DNA of 64,000 nt from UBA3478 sp036782715. Its GTDB lineage: Bacteria > Bacteroidota > Bacteroidia > Flavobacteriales > Flavobacteriaceae. Under the pieces are notes generated by a model that saw only the letters and a program-made list of their open reading frames with translations, had not been told where the DNA came from and ran no database searches. The translations under genes and the position numbers were made by a program. The stretch spans positions 16,514-80,513 of the forward strand of contig DAIPYN010000006.1 in NCBI GenBank assembly GCA_036782715.1. Reading direction: 5' to 3'. Of this stretch, positions 8,929 to 18,515 are shown piece by piece; the first letter of the stretch is position 1; every line of letters begins with the position of its first letter.

Positions 8929-8948
8929 TACCGTTGATAAAAACGGTA
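8929..8948 (+). promoter_or_regulatory. Stem-loop in the leader of actA
   Basis: TACCGTT and AACGGTA form a perfect 7-bp stem with a GATAAA loop and are followed by AATTTTTG. It lies between the predicted transcription start and the actA ATG. It could be a weak attenuator or an mRNA-stability element; this is inference. Confidence 0.4.
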
Positions 8949-8969
8949 ATTTTTGCATAACCAAGTTAT

Positions 8970-10283
8970 ATGAAAGGATTTCCTAACCTCCTAAAACATG
9001 CACTTCTCTCATTAGTGCTTGTTGTTAGTGCTACTTCTCTCTCTTTCGGGCAAGATGGTGGTGACCCAGCAAAGGGTAAGCAATTGTTCAATCAAAATTG
9101 TGCTGCTTGTCACGCGCTCAATCGCAAAATGACAGGTCCTGCTTTAGCAAATGTTGAATCTCGACTAGCTGAAGATGAAGGTCTTGATCGTGAATGGTTG
9201 TATGCGTGGATTAAAAACAGTTCTGGGGTTATTAATTCTGGAGACGATTACGCTAATCGTATCTACAACGAATACAATAAAGCGGCAATGACTGCTTTTC
9301 CTACCTTATCGAATGAGGATATTGATAATATCTTAGCTTACACGGCTGCTCCACCTCCGGCACCCGTTGTTCCTGCTGCTACTGCTACCGCGGCAACCTC
9401 CTCATCAGAAGGAAACGGCGCAAACAGTGATTTAGTTCTTGCGGTTCTATCATTTGTTTTGCTGGTTCTCGTAGCTATGCTTGTTTTAGTTAATCGAACA
9501 CTTCGTCAAATTGCGGTTGCTAATGGTATTGATGTTGGAAAGGAAAAAGTGCAACGTTTACCACTATGGAAGGCTTTTGCGCAAAATCAATTTTTGGTAT
9601 TAGTTTCAGTTGTAATTCTTCTTCTAAGTAGCGCTTATTTTGCCTATGCATACATGATGCAGGTAGGTATTGATCAAGGATACGCTCCAGTTCAACCCAT
9701 CCATTATTCACACAAGATCCACGCTGGAGATAATAAAATTGAATGTACGTACTGCCACAGTTCTGCAAGAGTTTCTAAACATTCGGGAATTCCTTCTTTG
9801 AATGTATGTATGAATTGTCACAAGTCGATCTATGAGTACACGGGTAATCCTGAAGGTCCTTCAGCTGAAGATTTAGCAAATGGTTACACGAATGAATTCT
9901 ATACAGGAGAGATTAAGAAGCTATATAAGGCAGTAGGTTGGGATGAAGAAAACCAACGTTACACAGGAGAAAGTTATCCTGTAGAGTGGGTTCGTATACA
10001 CAATCTTCCAGACTTTGTTTATTTCAATCACTCTCAGCACTACAGTGTTGCAGGTGTTGAATGTCAAACTTGTCACGGTCCTGTTGAGGAGATGGAAGTA
10101 ATGTATCAATATGCACCGCTTACTATGGGATGGTGTATTAATTGTCACCGTGAAACTAACGTACAACTTTCTTCGAATCCTTATTACGAAAAGATTCACG
10201 AAGAATTGTCTAAAAAATATGGGGTCGATGAGCTAACCGCAGCTCAAATGGGTGGCCTTGAATGTGGTAAGTGCCACTATTAA
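8970..10283 (+). CDS. actA: Alternative complex III subunit ActA, hexaheme cytochrome c
   Basis: ActA is the multiheme cytochrome c of alternative complex III, which oxidises menaquinol and passes electrons to cytochrome c or directly to the oxidase. The 437-residue protein has a signal peptide and an N-terminal monoheme domain (CAACH at 44-48). Two membrane helices follow (about 155-175 and 208-230), then five more CxxCH motifs at 259, 280, 365, 389 and 432. Characterised ActA is pentaheme with one anchor; the extra N-terminal heme domain looks like a fused class I cytochrome c. It is the first gene of an operon running to coxA. Confidence 0.92.
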   Translation: MKGFPNLLKHALLSLVLVVSATSLSFGQDGGDPAKGKQLFNQNCAACHALNRKMTGPALANVESRLAEDEGLDREWLYAWIKNSSGVINSGDDYANRIYNEYNKAAMTAFPTLSNEDIDNILAYTAAPPPAPVVPAATATAATSSSEGNGANSDLVLAVLSFVLLVLVAMLVLVNRTLRQIAVANGIDVGKEKVQRLPLWKAFAQNQFLVLVSVVILLLSSAYFAYAYMMQVGIDQGYAPVQPIHYSHKIHAGDNKIECTYCHSSARVSKHSGIPSLNVCMNCHKSIYEYTGNPEGPSAEDLANGYTNEFYTGEIKKLYKAVGWDEENQRYTGESYPVEWVRIHNLPDFVYFNHSQHYSVAGVECQTCHGPVEEMEVMYQYAPLTMGWCINCHRETNVQLSSNPYYEKIHEELSKKYGVDELTAAQMGGLECGKCHY

Positions 10284-10301
10284 TCTGGAATTCTACAATT
10301 T

Positions 10302-13300
10302 ATGGCATCACATAAACAATACTGGAAAAGTGAAGCGGAGCTTAAAAACGACCCTGTGGTTGAACAATTAGCTCAAAACGAATTCACCGAAACGTTACCT
10401 GTAAATGATTTCTTTGAACAAGAATCATCATTGAAGGATTCTCAATCATCACGTAGAGATTTTCTTAAGTTTTTAGGTTTTAGTACTGCAGCAGCAACAC
10501 TTGCCGCTTGCGAAGGACCTGTTAAGAAATCGATTCCTTACGTTATTCAGCCAGACGAAATCGTGCCTGGTGTTGCGAATTATTACGCAACAACAATAGC
10601 AGATGGTTATGACTTCGCAAGTGTCTTAGTAAAGACCCGTGAAGGTCGTCCTATTAAGATTGAGAATAATGATCGTGCTACTCTTTTCGGAGGGGCTAAT
10701 GCTCGCGTTCAAGCATCTGTCTTAAATCTATACGACAAGAATCGATTGCAGGGTCCTGAGGCTTCTGGATCTGTAATTTCTTGGAGTGATTTAGATGCAG
10801 CTGTTATTGCAAGATTAGAAAGCGCGAAGAGTACAGGAAAAAAAGTGGTGGTTCTTTCAGGTACTAAGGCTAGCCCTTCATACCTGAAGGCCGTTGAAGC
10901 TTTAAAGGCTAAGTATCCGAATGTTGAGTATCATACCTATGATGCTATTTCATCGGCTTCTGCTCTAGATGCTTTTGAACAGGCCTATGGCGAAAGAGCC
11001 TTGGCTGACTATAGCCTTTCTTCTGCGGATGTCATCGTATCGTTCGATGCTGATTTCTTGGGTGATTGGCAAGGTGGTGGTTATTCTAAAGGATATGCAA
11101 AAAATCGTGTGCCTCATCACGGACACATGTCGCATCATGTACAATTAGAGTCTAACATGACTTTAAGTGGGGCTAATGCTGATAAACGTATACCTTTAAC
11201 GGCGGTAGAGCAAAAAAGAGCACTTGCCGCATTATATAACGCGCTTAAAGGAGTTTCAGCGTCAGAATCAAATACAGTGATCGCTGGTCATGTTAACGCG
11301 ATGGCTCAGAAGCTTAAAGCTGCTGGTTCTAAAGCGGTTGTTCTTTGCGGTATTGATGATAAGGACGCACAACTGATCACGCTGGCTATTAATGAATTGC
11401 TGAAAAGTGATGCTTTTGATGTTGCTGAGCCAAAATATGTTCGTTCAGCTTCGGCTTCGGTTCTTGAAGATATAATTGCTGCCGCTAATAAAAATGAAGT
11501 TGCAGCTATCTTAATCGATGGTGTTAACCCACTATACAGTGCTCCTAATGCAGAAGCTTTTTCTTCTGCCTTAGCGCAAATCGGTTTTTCTGTAACCTCT
11601 TCTTTTTCATTAACTGAGACTGCAGCAGCCTCTACTTTTGTTGCATCTGCTTCTCATTTCCTTGAATCATGGGGTGATGTTGAGATTAAGAAAGGTCACT
11701 ATGGAATTACTCAGCCGGTGATTCGAAATCTTTTTGACACTCGTCAATTTGAGCAATCATTACTAGTTTGGGCAGGAGTTTCTGAAACCTATCACGATTT
11801 CATTCAAAAGAATTGGAGAAGTACTGTTCTAAAAGGTAGTTCATGGAGTCAAGCGGTTCAAGATGGTGTTTTCTACAGCGCTTCTAATAGCTCGCGTAAC
11901 TTCGGAATCAGCGAAGGTGACTTACAATTGTCTTCGAATAAACTTTCTTCTTCATCTTCTAATAGGGTTGAATTAGTGCTTTATACAAAAACCGGAATGG
12001 GTGATGGTCAAATGGCCAACAACCCTTGGTTACAAGAATTCCCAGATCCAATTTCAAGAGCATCTTGGGATAACTACTTGACAATCTCTAAGGCTGATGC
12101 ATTAGCCTACGGTTTTGAAAATGTAAATGTTGCCAATGGTGGTCTTGACGGAAGCTATGCTACGCTAAAGGTTGGTGATGTAACTTTAAATAGAGTTCCT
12201 GTTCTTATTCAGCCTGGTCAAGCGAAGGGTACGGTCGGTTTAGCGCTAGGTTACGGCCGTAAATCAGGTATTCAGGAAGAAATGCAAACCGGAGTGAATG
12301 CTTATTCATTGTACCTTGGTCAATCTAAAGTACAATCGGTTACTATAGAAAAGGAACGTGGAATGCACGAATTTGCATGCGTTCAGTTGCATAAAACCTT
12401 AATGGGGCGTGGTGATATTATCAAAGAGACTACCCTAGAGGATTTTGTTAACAAGCCTTCAGAAGAATGGAACCCTACTCCAATGGTATCTTTAGATCAC
12501 CAAGAAGTTCCAGCAACCTCTGTAGATCTTTGGGAATCATTTGATCGTACAGTAGGTCATCATTTTAATCTATCGATTGATCTAAATGCATGTACAGGAT
12601 GTGGTGCTTGTGTTATTGCATGTCACGCCGAAAATAATGTACCAGTTGTTGGTAAACATGAAATAAGAGTATCAAGAGATATGCACTGGTTGCGTATTGA
12701 TCGATATTATTCTTCAGAGGAAACTTTTGCTCAGGATACTGAGAAGAAAGAGAACTTAGATGGATTGTTTGGTGATAACGGTAGTCTAAGTGGGTTTGGA
12801 TCTATGGAAGATCCTTCAGAAAATCCTCAAGTAGCCTTCCAGCCAGTAATGTGTCAGCACTGTAATCATGCTCCTTGTGAGACGGTATGTCCTGTTGCTG
12901 CTACTTCGCACTCGCGTCAAGGTCAAAACCATATGGCATACAACCGTTGTATTGGTACAAGATATTGTGCAAACAACTGTCCTTATAAGGTTCGTCGCTT
13001 TAATTGGTTCTTATACAACCAAAATGATGAATTTGATTTCCACATGAACAATGACCTTGGTCGTATGGTTCTTAACCCAGATGTGAATGTTCGTTCTAGA
13101 GGTGTGATGGAAAAATGCTCAATGTGTATCCAACGTACCCAGAAGACTATTCTGGATGCTAAAGCTGAAGGACGATCAATTAAGGATGGTGAATTCCAGA
13201 CGGCTTGTTCTGCTGCTTGTGATACAGGTGCTTTAGTATTTGGTGATATTAACGATAAAGAAAGTCGTGTTGCTAAACTTAAAGAGAATGAGCGCATGTA

Positions 13301-13376
13301 TCATCTATTAGAACATGTAGGTACTCAGCCTAATGTGTTCTACCATGTCAAAGTAAGAAATACCGAAAAGGCCTAA
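10302..13376 (+). CDS. actB: Alternative complex III subunit ActB, iron-sulfur/molybdopterin-like protein
   Basis: ActB is the large peripheral iron-sulfur subunit of alternative complex III. The 1024-residue protein has a twin-arginine-like motif (SSRRDFLKFLGF, Arg at 51-52) and a lipobox-like LAAC ending at Cys70, unusual in lying 50 residues in. The middle resembles a molybdopterin oxidoreductase domain that in this family binds no cofactor. The C-terminal part, from about residue 764, carries ferredoxin-type clusters: CTGCGACVIAC, CQHCNHAPCETVCP, CIGTRYCANNCP, CSMC and CSAAC. It follows actA by 18 bases. Confidence 0.94.
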   Translation: MASHKQYWKSEAELKNDPVVEQLAQNEFTETLPVNDFFEQESSLKDSQSSRRDFLKFLGFSTAAATLAACEGPVKKSIPYVIQPDEIVPGVANYYATTIADGYDFASVLVKTREGRPIKIENNDRATLFGGANARVQASVLNLYDKNRLQGPEASGSVISWSDLDAAVIARLESAKSTGKKVVVLSGTKASPSYLKAVEALKAKYPNVEYHTYDAISSASALDAFEQAYGERALADYSLSSADVIVSFDADFLGDWQGGGYSKGYAKNRVPHHGHMSHHVQLESNMTLSGANADKRIPLTAVEQKRALAALYNALKGVSASESNTVIAGHVNAMAQKLKAAGSKAVVLCGIDDKDAQLITLAINELLKSDAFDVAEPKYVRSASASVLEDIIAAANKNEVAAILIDGVNPLYSAPNAEAFSSALAQIGFSVTSSFSLTETAAASTFVASASHFLESWGDVEIKKGHYGITQPVIRNLFDTRQFEQSLLVWAGVSETYHDFIQKNWRSTVLKGSSWSQAVQDGVFYSASNSSRNFGISEGDLQLSSNKLSSSSSNRVELVLYTKTGMGDGQMANNPWLQEFPDPISRASWDNYLTISKADALAYGFENVNVANGGLDGSYATLKVGDVTLNRVPVLIQPGQAKGTVGLALGYGRKSGIQEEMQTGVNAYSLYLGQSKVQSVTIEKERGMHEFACVQLHKTLMGRGDIIKETTLEDFVNKPSEEWNPTPMVSLDHQEVPATSVDLWESFDRTVGHHFNLSIDLNACTGCGACVIACHAENNVPVVGKHEIRVSRDMHWLRIDRYYSSEETFAQDTEKKENLDGLFGDNGSLSGFGSMEDPSENPQVAFQPVMCQHCNHAPCETVCPVAATSHSRQGQNHMAYNRCIGTRYCANNCPYKVRRFNWFLYNQNDEFDFHMNNDLGRMVLNPDVNVRSRGVMEKCSMCIQRTQKTILDAKAEGRSIKDGEFQTACSAACDTGALVFGDINDKESRVAKLKENERMYHLLEHVGTQPNVFYHVKVRNTEKA

Positions 13377-13397
13377 TCATTAATAATACAATCTATT

Positions 13398-14867
13398 ATG
13401 GCATCGCATTATGAAGCTCCGATACGTAAACCGCTAGTAACTGGCTCGAAAAGTTACAGTGATGTATCGAATGATATTGCTCGACCTGTTGAGGGAAAGG
13501 CAAATAAACAATGGTGGATCGTTTTCTCCATTGCACTTGTAGCCTTTTTATGGGGTTTAGGATCGATTATTTACACCGTAGCTACTGGTATTGGTGTTTG
13601 GGGTCTTAACAAGACGGTAAACTGGGCTTGGGATATTACCAACTTCGTTTGGTGGGTAGGTATTGGTCACGCGGGAACCCTTATTTCTGCGGTACTTCTT
13701 CTTTTTAGACAGAAGTGGCGTATGGCCATTAACCGTTCGGCTGAAGCGATGACTATTTTCTCGGTAGTTCAAGCAGGTTTATTCCCGATTATTCACATGG
13801 GAAGACCTTGGTTAGCTTTCTGGGTACTCCCAATTCCTAACCAATACGGATCACTATGGGTGAACTTTAATTCACCTCTATTATGGGACGTATTTGCGAT
13901 TTCAACTTATCTATCGGTTTCTCTTGTATTCTGGTGGACAGGGTTACTTCCTGACTTTGCAATGATTAGAGACCGCGCCGTTCGTCCATTCCAAAAGAAA
14001 ATCTACAGTCTTTTAAGCTTCGGATGGACAGGTAGAGCTAAAGATTGGCAGCGTTTTGAAGAGGTTTCTTTAGTACTTGCAGGTCTTGCAACTCCACTGG
14101 TATTATCGGTACACACCATTGTGTCATTTGACTTTGCTACTTCGGTAATTCCGGGATGGCATACCACGATTTTCCCACCTTACTTCGTAGCAGGTGCGAT
14201 TTTCTCTGGATTTGCGATGGTAAATACGCTACTGATCATTATGCGAAAAGTGGTAGGTTTTGAGAACTATATTACACTTCAGCATATTGAACTTATGAAC
14301 ATTGTAATCATGATTACGGGTTCTATTGTGGGTTGTGCTTACATCACCGAGCTTTTCATCGCTTGGTACTCGGGAGTGGAGTATGAGCAATACGCCTTCT
14401 TAAATCGTGCTACAGGACCTTACGCTTGGGCTTATTGGTCAATGATGACTTGTAATGTGTTCTCTCCACAGTTCATGTGGTTTAAAAAATTAAGAACCAG
14501 TATTATGTTCTCATTCTTTATTTCAATTGTGGTAAATATCGGTATGTGGTTTGAGCGTTTTGTGATTATCGTTACCTCTCTTCACCGTGATTATCTTCCC
14601 TCATCATGGACGATGTTCTCACCGACTTTTGTTGATATTGGAATATTCATTGGAACGATTGGTTTCTTCTTTGTATTATTCCTTCTTTACTCAAGAACCT
14701 TCCCGGTAATTGCGCAGGCAGAGGTTAAGTCTATCTTGAAGTCATCTGCAGATAACTACAAGGCACTTAGAGCTGAAGGGAAGCCTTTATATGAAATGCC
14801 TCCTAGAGGTAAAGTAACCACTTACGAAGTGGAAGAATCTAACACTAACTCAACCACCGATCACTAA
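13398..14867 (+). CDS. actC: Alternative complex III subunit ActC (NrfD-like)
   Basis: A 489-residue NrfD/PsrC-family membrane protein with about ten helices that forms a quinol-binding half of alternative complex III. Visible marks are WWVGIGHAGTLISAVLLLFRQKWR, the GRPW loop (HMGRPWLAFWVLP) and WHTTIFPPYFVAGAIFSG. The family works with ActF, its structural relative, and with the ActB clusters. It follows actB by 21 bases and precedes actD by one base. Confidence 0.95.
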   Translation: MASHYEAPIRKPLVTGSKSYSDVSNDIARPVEGKANKQWWIVFSIALVAFLWGLGSIIYTVATGIGVWGLNKTVNWAWDITNFVWWVGIGHAGTLISAVLLLFRQKWRMAINRSAEAMTIFSVVQAGLFPIIHMGRPWLAFWVLPIPNQYGSLWVNFNSPLLWDVFAISTYLSVSLVFWWTGLLPDFAMIRDRAVRPFQKKIYSLLSFGWTGRAKDWQRFEEVSLVLAGLATPLVLSVHTIVSFDFATSVIPGWHTTIFPPYFVAGAIFSGFAMVNTLLIIMRKVVGFENYITLQHIELMNIVIMITGSIVGCAYITELFIAWYSGVEYEQYAFLNRATGPYAWAYWSMMTCNVFSPQFMWFKKLRTSIMFSFFISIVVNIGMWFERFVIIVTSLHRDYLPSSWTMFSPTFVDIGIFIGTIGFFFVLFLLYSRTFPVIAQAEVKSILKSSADNYKALRAEGKPLYEMPPRGKVTTYEVEESNTNSTTDH

Positions 14868-14868
14868 T

Positions 14869-15393
14869 ATGGCATCAAAAGTTTTTAGAGCGCTTTATAC
14901 TGACGACGACATTCTGATGAATGCTGTCAAGCAGGTTCGTGGCCAAAAGTATCATATCGAAGAGGTATACACTCCTTTTCCAGTGCACGGGCTAGATAAA
15001 GCCTTAGGTCTTGAAGATAGTCGTATTTCTATGGCTGCCTTCCTATACGGAGTACTAGGTTTAACTGTAGCGGTGACCATGATGAATTACATTATGATCG
15101 AAGACTGGCCACAGGATATCGGAGGTAAACCAAGTTTTACTTTTTTACAGAATTTACCAGCATTCATACCGGTGATGTTCGAGATGACCGTTTTCTTTGC
15201 TGCTCACCTTATGGTAATTACCTTTTACTTGAGAAGCCGTATGTGGCCTTTCAAGAAAGCTGAAAACCCGAATCCTAGAACGACTAGCGATATCTTCTTG
15301 ATGGAGGTAGCCGTTAAATCAGAACAGGAAGAGGCATTAACCGAACTTTTACTTGATACCGGAGCCATTGAGGTTCAGGTTCCTAAAGCTTAA
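14869..15393 (+). CDS. actD: Alternative complex III subunit ActD (DUF3341)
   Basis: A 174-residue DUF3341 protein with two membrane helices (about 50-72 and 95-118, the latter in PVMFEMTVFFAAHLMVITFYL). The N-terminal segment KYHIEEVYTPFPVHGLDKALGL is typical of the family. In solved alternative complex III structures ActD is a small membrane subunit beside ActC and ActF without a cofactor. It begins one base after actC. Confidence 0.93.
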   Translation: MASKVFRALYTDDDILMNAVKQVRGQKYHIEEVYTPFPVHGLDKALGLEDSRISMAAFLYGVLGLTVAVTMMNYIMIEDWPQDIGGKPSFTFLQNLPAFIPVMFEMTVFFAAHLMVITFYLRSRMWPFKKAENPNPRTTSDIFLMEVAVKSEQEEALTELLLDTGAIEVQVPKA

Positions 15394-15396
15394 TAC

Positions 15397-15960
15397 ATGA
15401 AGTCAGTTTTATCTAAAATTACGCTCATAGCGCTAGCTTTTACTGCAGTGTCTTGCTTCGATAAGAGCAAGCCTAATTTTCAATATTTCCCGAACATGTA
15501 TGAGTCAGTGGGTTATGAAACTTACAGTGAAGCATCAATTCTTCCAGAGAATACTGCAGCACTATTACCTGCTGAAGGAACAGTTCCTAGAGGTTGGTTG
15601 CCTTACGAATTTGACAATACACTTGAGGGTAAAGAGCTAGCTAGAGCAGACAAAAGCCCACTTCTTACTGAGAACAAAGAAAGTGATCTTGCCAAGGGAA
15701 AAGAACTTTACAATGTTTATTGTGCCATTTGTCATGGAACCAAAGGGGATGGTCAAGGTACTCTAGTAAAACGCGAGAAAATCTTAGGGGTACCTACTTA
15801 TGCAGATGCCGCTCGTAACATTACTATCGGAAGCACCTATCACACCATTTATTACGGTCTTAATTCAATGGGCTCTTATGCCGCTCAATTAAGCAGTGAG
15901 GAAGAGATATGGCAGATTTCTGCTTATGTAATGGAATTAAAAAAGGACCTAACTAAATAA
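15397..15960 (+). CDS. actE: Alternative complex III subunit ActE, lipoprotein monoheme cytochrome c
   Basis: A 187-residue lipoprotein (lipobox AVSC, Cys20) with one cytochrome c domain: CAICH at 109-113 and a probable distal Met in NSMGSYAAQL. In the complex, ActE passes electrons from ActA to the soluble carrier or straight to the oxidase, consistent with coxB and coxA being in the same operon. Upstream of the heme domain is the family segment RGWLPYEFDNTLEGKELA. Confidence 0.93.
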   Translation: MKSVLSKITLIALAFTAVSCFDKSKPNFQYFPNMYESVGYETYSEASILPENTAALLPAEGTVPRGWLPYEFDNTLEGKELARADKSPLLTENKESDLAKGKELYNVYCAICHGTKGDGQGTLVKREKILGVPTYADAARNITIGSTYHTIYYGLNSMGSYAAQLSSEEEIWQISAYVMELKKDLTK

Positions 15961-15970
15961 GTAAATTAGT

Positions 15971-17380
15971 ATGTATCAGTTTTCACAACGATTTAAGATA
16001 ACTACCCTTATACTTATGGGGTTAGGGCTTTTAGGCCTGGGTTATGGTTTTATCAGTGCTCCTTCAACCATTGAAGAGGCTAAAGCTATGATGGCATCTC
16101 ATGAAGGCGGCCATGGTGAAGAACATGGAGGTGCTGACCATCCGACCTTAGCTGAAGCGCATCATGGTAGTGCAGAAGGACATCACGGTGCTAACACAGA
16201 AGCTTCGCACTCTGAAGGTCATGGTGAATCAATGAACCACGATGCTCATGCGGCTGCAGCCGAAGATCATGGTTCGTCACATGACCAGCATGTTTTAGAT
16301 CAAATGAAAAACAGACCTTGGTCTGCTTTTTATGTAAGTGCTTTATTCTCGTTCCTTATTGCTCTAGGAGTTTTAGCTTTTTACGCTATTAATCGCGCGG
16401 CACAAGCAGGTTGGTCGCCACTGTTGTTTAGAGTTATGGAGGGAATCACTTCTTATCTTATTCCTGGAGGTATCATTCTGTTTGCCTTCTTTGTTTTATC
16501 TGGTTTGCATATGAATCATCTGTTCGTTTGGATGGATGCTGACGTGGTGGCTCATGATCAACTAATTCAAAACAAGAGTGGGTATTTAAATACTCCTTTT
16601 TTCCTTGTTCGTGCAGCTATTTACATCGGAGGATGGATTGCGTACAGACAATACTCTAGAAAACTTTCACTTGCCGAGGAAACTGCTTCAGACCATAAGC
16701 CGTTTATTACTAACTTCAAGTTAGCCGCTGGTTTCTTAGCTTTCTTTTTGGTATCTGAGTCAATGATGTCTTGGGACTGGATTATGAGTGTTGACCCGCA
16801 CTGGTTTAGCACATTATTTGGATGGTATGTCTTCGCGAGTTTCTTTGTTTCAGGGATCACCGTAATTGCCCTATTTACATTGTACTTAAAGTCGAAAGGA
16901 CTACTTGAGTCGGTGAACAATTCACACATTCACGATCTTGCCAAGTTCATGTTCGGTATTAGTATCTTCTGGACGTACCTTTGGTTTAGCCAGTTTATGC
17001 TGATTTGGTATGCCGATATTCCTGAGGAGGTAACTTATTATGTGATGCGATTTGAGGCCTACAAGGTTCCTTTCTTAGGAATGTTGGTTCTTAACTTCAT
17101 TTTCCCGCTATTAGTGATTATGAGAAGTGATTACAAACGTATTCCTTGGTTTGTTCAGACCGTTGGTATTTTTATTCTTACGGGTCACTACTTTGATTTT
17201 TATAATATGATTATGCCAGGTACTGTTGGAGTCCATTGGTCTTTCGGTATTCCTGAATTGGGTGGAATTTTATTCTTTACTGGATTGTTTCTTTACGCAG
17301 TGGCTACCGCCCTTACTAAAGTAGCTGTTGAGCCTAAAGGAAATGCACTTTTAGAAGAGAGTAAACATTTTCACTATTAA
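15971..17380 (+). CDS. actF: Alternative complex III subunit ActF with a His-rich loop
   Basis: A 469-residue polytopic membrane protein, the NrfD-like partner of ActC. After the first helix (about 10-30) there is a hydrophilic segment, residues 44-107, with 15 histidines mixed with Gly, Glu and Ala, before the second helix. The rest is a typical ActF with motifs such as SESMMSWDWIMSVDPHW and HYFDFYNMIMPGT. The His-rich loop may bind metal, perhaps copper or zinc, on the side where the oxidase copper centre is built; that is inference. Confidence 0.93.
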   Translation: MYQFSQRFKITTLILMGLGLLGLGYGFISAPSTIEEAKAMMASHEGGHGEEHGGADHPTLAEAHHGSAEGHHGANTEASHSEGHGESMNHDAHAAAAEDHGSSHDQHVLDQMKNRPWSAFYVSALFSFLIALGVLAFYAINRAAQAGWSPLLFRVMEGITSYLIPGGIILFAFFVLSGLHMNHLFVWMDADVVAHDQLIQNKSGYLNTPFFLVRAAIYIGGWIAYRQYSRKLSLAEETASDHKPFITNFKLAAGFLAFFLVSESMMSWDWIMSVDPHWFSTLFGWYVFASFFVSGITVIALFTLYLKSKGLLESVNNSHIHDLAKFMFGISIFWTYLWFSQFMLIWYADIPEEVTYYVMRFEAYKVPFLGMLVLNFIFPLLVIMRSDYKRIPWFVQTVGIFILTGHYFDFYNMIMPGTVGVHWSFGIPELGGILFFTGLFLYAVATALTKVAVEPKGNALLEESKHFHY

Positions 17381-17401
17381 TAACGACGTTAGATAATAAA
17401 C

Positions 17402-18469
17402 ATGACAACACCATTAATTCTAGCAGTTCTAATTCTTGTTGCAATTGCAGTTTGGCAGTTAGCTAAGATTTTTGAATTATCGCAATTATCAACAGGTAAA
17501 AAATCAGACTCAACCATCGCAGATGATGACGACAACAAGTACAATGGTTACTTGCTTTTCGCCTTTTTAGTTTTCATCTACGGAATTACCATTTTCAGTT
17601 TCTCTAAGTATGGAAAAATGGTTTTACCTATGCCCGCTTCTGAGCATGGAGTAGATTATGATCGTTTGATGTGGATTTCTTTTGCGATCATCTTTATAGT
17701 GCAAACGATTACCCAATTTTTACTTCACTATTTCGGATATAAATACCGTGGTGCTAAAGGTAAGAAGGCCCTCTTTTATGCCGATAACGATAAGCTAGAG
17801 CTCATCTGGACCATTATCCCTGTAATCACCCTTGCTAGTCTTATTTTATACGGTCTTTATTCATGGACTAATATTATGGACATCAATGAGGAGGGAGACC
17901 CTTTAGTTGTGGAGCTTTATGCTCAACAGTTTAACTGGACGGCTCGTTACGGTGGTGATGACAATGTTCTTGGAGATGCTAGTGCACGACTTATTGACAT
18001 TGATAAAGCGAATATCTTAGGTATTGATGAATCTGATCCAAATGCAGTAGACGACATCATCGTTAAAGAATTACACTTACCTGTAGGGCGTAAGGTTAAT
18101 TTCTACATGCGTTCTCAGGATGTACTTCACTCAGCGTACATGCCACACTTTAGAGCACAAATGAACTGTGTTCCTGGTATGGTTACCCAGTTCTCTTTCA
18201 CTCCTACAGTGACTACGGAAGAGATGCGTTTGCAACCTGAAATTATCGATAAGGTGAAGAGAACGAATAAAATTCGTGCCGAACGTGCAGCAGCTGGTGA
18301 AGAGAATAGTGACCCTTGGCAATTTGATTACGTTCTATTATGTAACAAAATTTGTGGCAAGTCTCATTACAACATGCAGATGAAAATTATTGTAGAGTCA
18401 GAAAAAGACTTTCAGAAATGGCTAGACTCTCAGAAAACCTTTGGAGAAACTGTTATTGCAGTTCCCTAA
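17402..18469 (+). CDS. coxB: Cytochrome c oxidase subunit II
   Basis: Subunit II holds the CuA centre that accepts electrons from cytochrome c. The 355-residue protein has an N-terminal helix, the usual two-helix hairpin (about 50-70 and 90-115), then the cupredoxin domain with the first ligand in DVLHSAYMPH and the CuA motif C314-NKI-C318-GKS-H322-YN-M325. A charged insertion (about 185-225) separates early strands of the soluble domain. It follows actF by 21 bases, so the complex III and oxidase genes form one transcription unit. Confidence 0.96.
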   Translation: MTTPLILAVLILVAIAVWQLAKIFELSQLSTGKKSDSTIADDDDNKYNGYLLFAFLVFIYGITIFSFSKYGKMVLPMPASEHGVDYDRLMWISFAIIFIVQTITQFLLHYFGYKYRGAKGKKALFYADNDKLELIWTIIPVITLASLILYGLYSWTNIMDINEEGDPLVVELYAQQFNWTARYGGDDNVLGDASARLIDIDKANILGIDESDPNAVDDIIVKELHLPVGRKVNFYMRSQDVLHSAYMPHFRAQMNCVPGMVTQFSFTPTVTTEEMRLQPEIIDKVKRTNKIRAERAAAGEENSDPWQFDYVLLCNKICGKSHYNMQMKIIVESEKDFQKWLDSQKTFGETVIAVP

Positions 18470-18515
18470 ATTTGTAACGAAAAAGAAAATTTAAAAGTTT
18501 AAATAAGGTAGTATT

